Assembly: GCA_036266155.1 (NCBI GenBank)
Contig: DATANR010000447.1
Span: forward strand, 1 to 23,032
Source: SIAJ01 sp036266155
Lineage (GTDB): Bacteria > Planctomycetota > Planctomycetia > Gemmatales > Gemmataceae
Length of the DNA: 23,032 bases
Direction of reading: 5' to 3'
Part shown: positions 22,330 through 23,032 of the stretch, piece by piece
Position numbering within the stretch: position 1 is the first letter of the stretch
How the letters are laid out: each line of letters begins with the position of its first letter
Notes under the pieces: model-generated
Databases searched by the model: none
Told to the model about the DNA's origin: nothing
The model's input: the letters and a program-made list of their open reading frames with translations, nothing else
Made by a program: the position numbers and the translations under genes

Positions 22330-22866
22330 ATGAAGCGAATCCTTTCCCCGCGAGCCTTTGGCATTGTGCTTGCCGTCTTGTTTGCGTCCGTGCAACCGGC
22401 GGTCGGGCAGCCGAAGGAAGCTCCCAGTTTCAAGATGTCATGCGAAAAGGCCGACGCCCTATACCACGTTGGAGAATCAGCAAAGTTCAAAATCGACGCG
22501 CTGGAGGATGTGGAGTTTTGCTGGGTCGCCAGCAAGGACGGCTTCACGCCGATCGACAAGGGCACCGGTAAGTTGACCAAGGGCAAGTCAAGCGAGGTCA
22601 GCGGCAAACTGGATGCGCCCGGATTGTTGCAGATTCGCGTGACCGCCGGGAAAGAGCAACACATCGCCGCTGTCGGGTTTGATCCAACCAGGATCGAGCC
22701 GACGGCGAAGATGCCCAAGGACTTTGACATCTTCTGGGATGCCGGCAAGGAGGAGCTTGCTAAGGTGCCGATCGACGTCAAGCTGGAACATGTCGCGAAG
22801 CTAAGCGATGACCGCGTCGATTGTTTTAAGATCAGCCTTAGCAACATGGAGGGGAAACGGGTGTGA
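22330..22866 (+). pseudogene. Acetylxylan-esterase-like protein, truncated after its N-terminal domain
   Basis: AGGAG (22317-22321) lies 8 nt before ATG 22330, and residues 1-26 form a signal peptide. The rest (DALYHVGESAKFKIDALED, FCWVASKDG, GKLDAPGLLQIRVTAGK, AAVGFDPTRIEPTAKMPKDFDIFWDAGKEELAKVP, DCFKISLSNMEGKRV) matches the N-terminal beta domain and linker that precede the alpha/beta-hydrolase (AXE1) domain of planctomycete acetylxylan esterases. The frame stops at 22864-22866, where the hydrolase domain with its catalytic Ser should begin, so the product lacks the catalytic part. Dropping one TG from GTGTG (22860-22864) restores a frame reading VTGVLRQSG up to the TA at 22890-22891, just before an apparent insertion sequence. 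An intact small Ig-like protein is less likely. Cotranscribed with the ceramidase-like gene. Confidence 0.72.
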
Positions 22867-22889
22867 CCGGCGTTCTGCGTCAAAGCGGC

Positions 22890-23032
22890 TAAGTGGTCTG
22901 TTCCGCAAATAACGTCGAGGTTTTGATGCAGTTTTGGTATAGGGGTTTTGGATACGAGTCCGACGCGGAAGGGAGGCCGCTCGTGCGTGGACCCAAGCCA
23001 ACCCCTTGTACGTTTCCCGAGGATTTTCTGCA
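22890..23032 (+). mobile_element. Left end of an insertion sequence, probably IS630-type (runs off the window)
   Basis: Inferred from the partial transposase frame starting at 22926 and the abrupt loss of esterase similarity just before it. IS630-type elements insert at TA; the TA at 22890-22891 is a candidate junction. The terminal repeat cannot be verified because the right end lies outside the window. Confidence 0.4.
22926..23032 (+). CDS. IS630-type transposase, first 35 codons (3' end outside window)
   Basis: ATG 22926 has GAGG (22917-22920) 5 nt upstream. The translated start MQFWYRGFGYESDAEG, then RPLVRGPKPTPCTFPEDFL, resembles the N-terminus of a group of IS630-family transposases common in planctomycetes, where a W.RG segment and PLVRG...PEDFL precede the helix-turn-helix domain. 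Only about 35 residues are visible and the catalytic DDE region is missing, so the family call rests on memory of this short N-terminal pattern. The frame is still open at the right edge. Its position directly after a truncated esterase gene supports the idea of an inserted element. Confidence 0.5.
   Translation, partial: MQFWYRGFGYESDAEGRPLVRGPKPTPCTFPEDFL

Overview
The window reads as a chromosomal segment of a planctomycete, most likely from the Gemmata/Pirellula side of the phylum. The basis is a set of gene families concentrated in that phylum: a DUF1549/DUF1553 cytochrome-type protein, two exported DUF1501 proteins, a DUF1559 pseudopilin, a DUF3634-like membrane protein, and exported paralogues of lactonase, serine hydrolase and ceramidase families. 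The sequence is GC-rich, which produces many long antisense shadow frames. No rRNA, tRNA or CRISPR array was seen.

Layout. (a) 2-3550, + strand: a tight biotin operon, with the 3' end of bioB, then bioF, a fused bioD-bioA gene and a small membrane protein. (b) 3592-4617: a Cys/Met-rich 154-residue protein on the - strand (24 Cys, 38 Met), divergent from a 69-residue small protein. Terminator-like hairpins lie beyond both. (c) 4698-5594, - strand: a degenerate IS701-type transposase, followed by about 430 bp of non-coding DNA that ends in an AT-rich palindromic control region. (d) 6029-10097, + strand: a sulfate/thiosulfate ABC importer operon (binding protein, cysT, cysW, cysA) with an unrecognised 99-residue gene inserted after the binding protein. 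(e) 10106-12117: a DUF1559 pseudopilin and a lone TagJ/ImpE-type gene, delimited by three long unrelated hairpins with 22, 29 and 32 bp arms. (f) 12221-13546: a solitary exported DUF1501 protein, convergent with a - strand operon at 13608-18345 that encodes DUF1553 cytochrome-type protein, DUF1501 protein and a sialate O-acetylesterase-type esterase. (g) 18437-20748, - strand: an exported lactonase-like beta-propeller and a Tat-exported serine hydrolase. (h) 20913-23032, + strand: a ceramidase-like protein, the N-terminal part of an acetylxylan-esterase-like protein that ends prematurely, and the first 35 codons of what looks like an IS630-type transposase.

How the genes work together. The bio genes cover the last steps from pimeloyl thioester to biotin. 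The cys genes import sulfate, and biotin synthase is itself a consumer of sulfur, but no shared control site links the two operons. From about 12.2 kb onward nearly every protein has an export signal (three with Tat-like SRR/KRR motifs). This fits the planctomycete pattern of moving polymer-degrading and redox enzymes out of the cytoplasm. The DUF1553-DUF1501-esterase unit looks like one transcript, plausibly for attack on an esterified polysaccharide, but its substrate cannot be read from the sequence.

The most unusual items are the Cys/Met-rich protein at 3668-4132, the extra gene in the sulfate operon, the run of long hairpins at 10.1-12.1 kb, the orphan TagJ-like gene, and the apparent insertion-inactivated esterase at the right edge.
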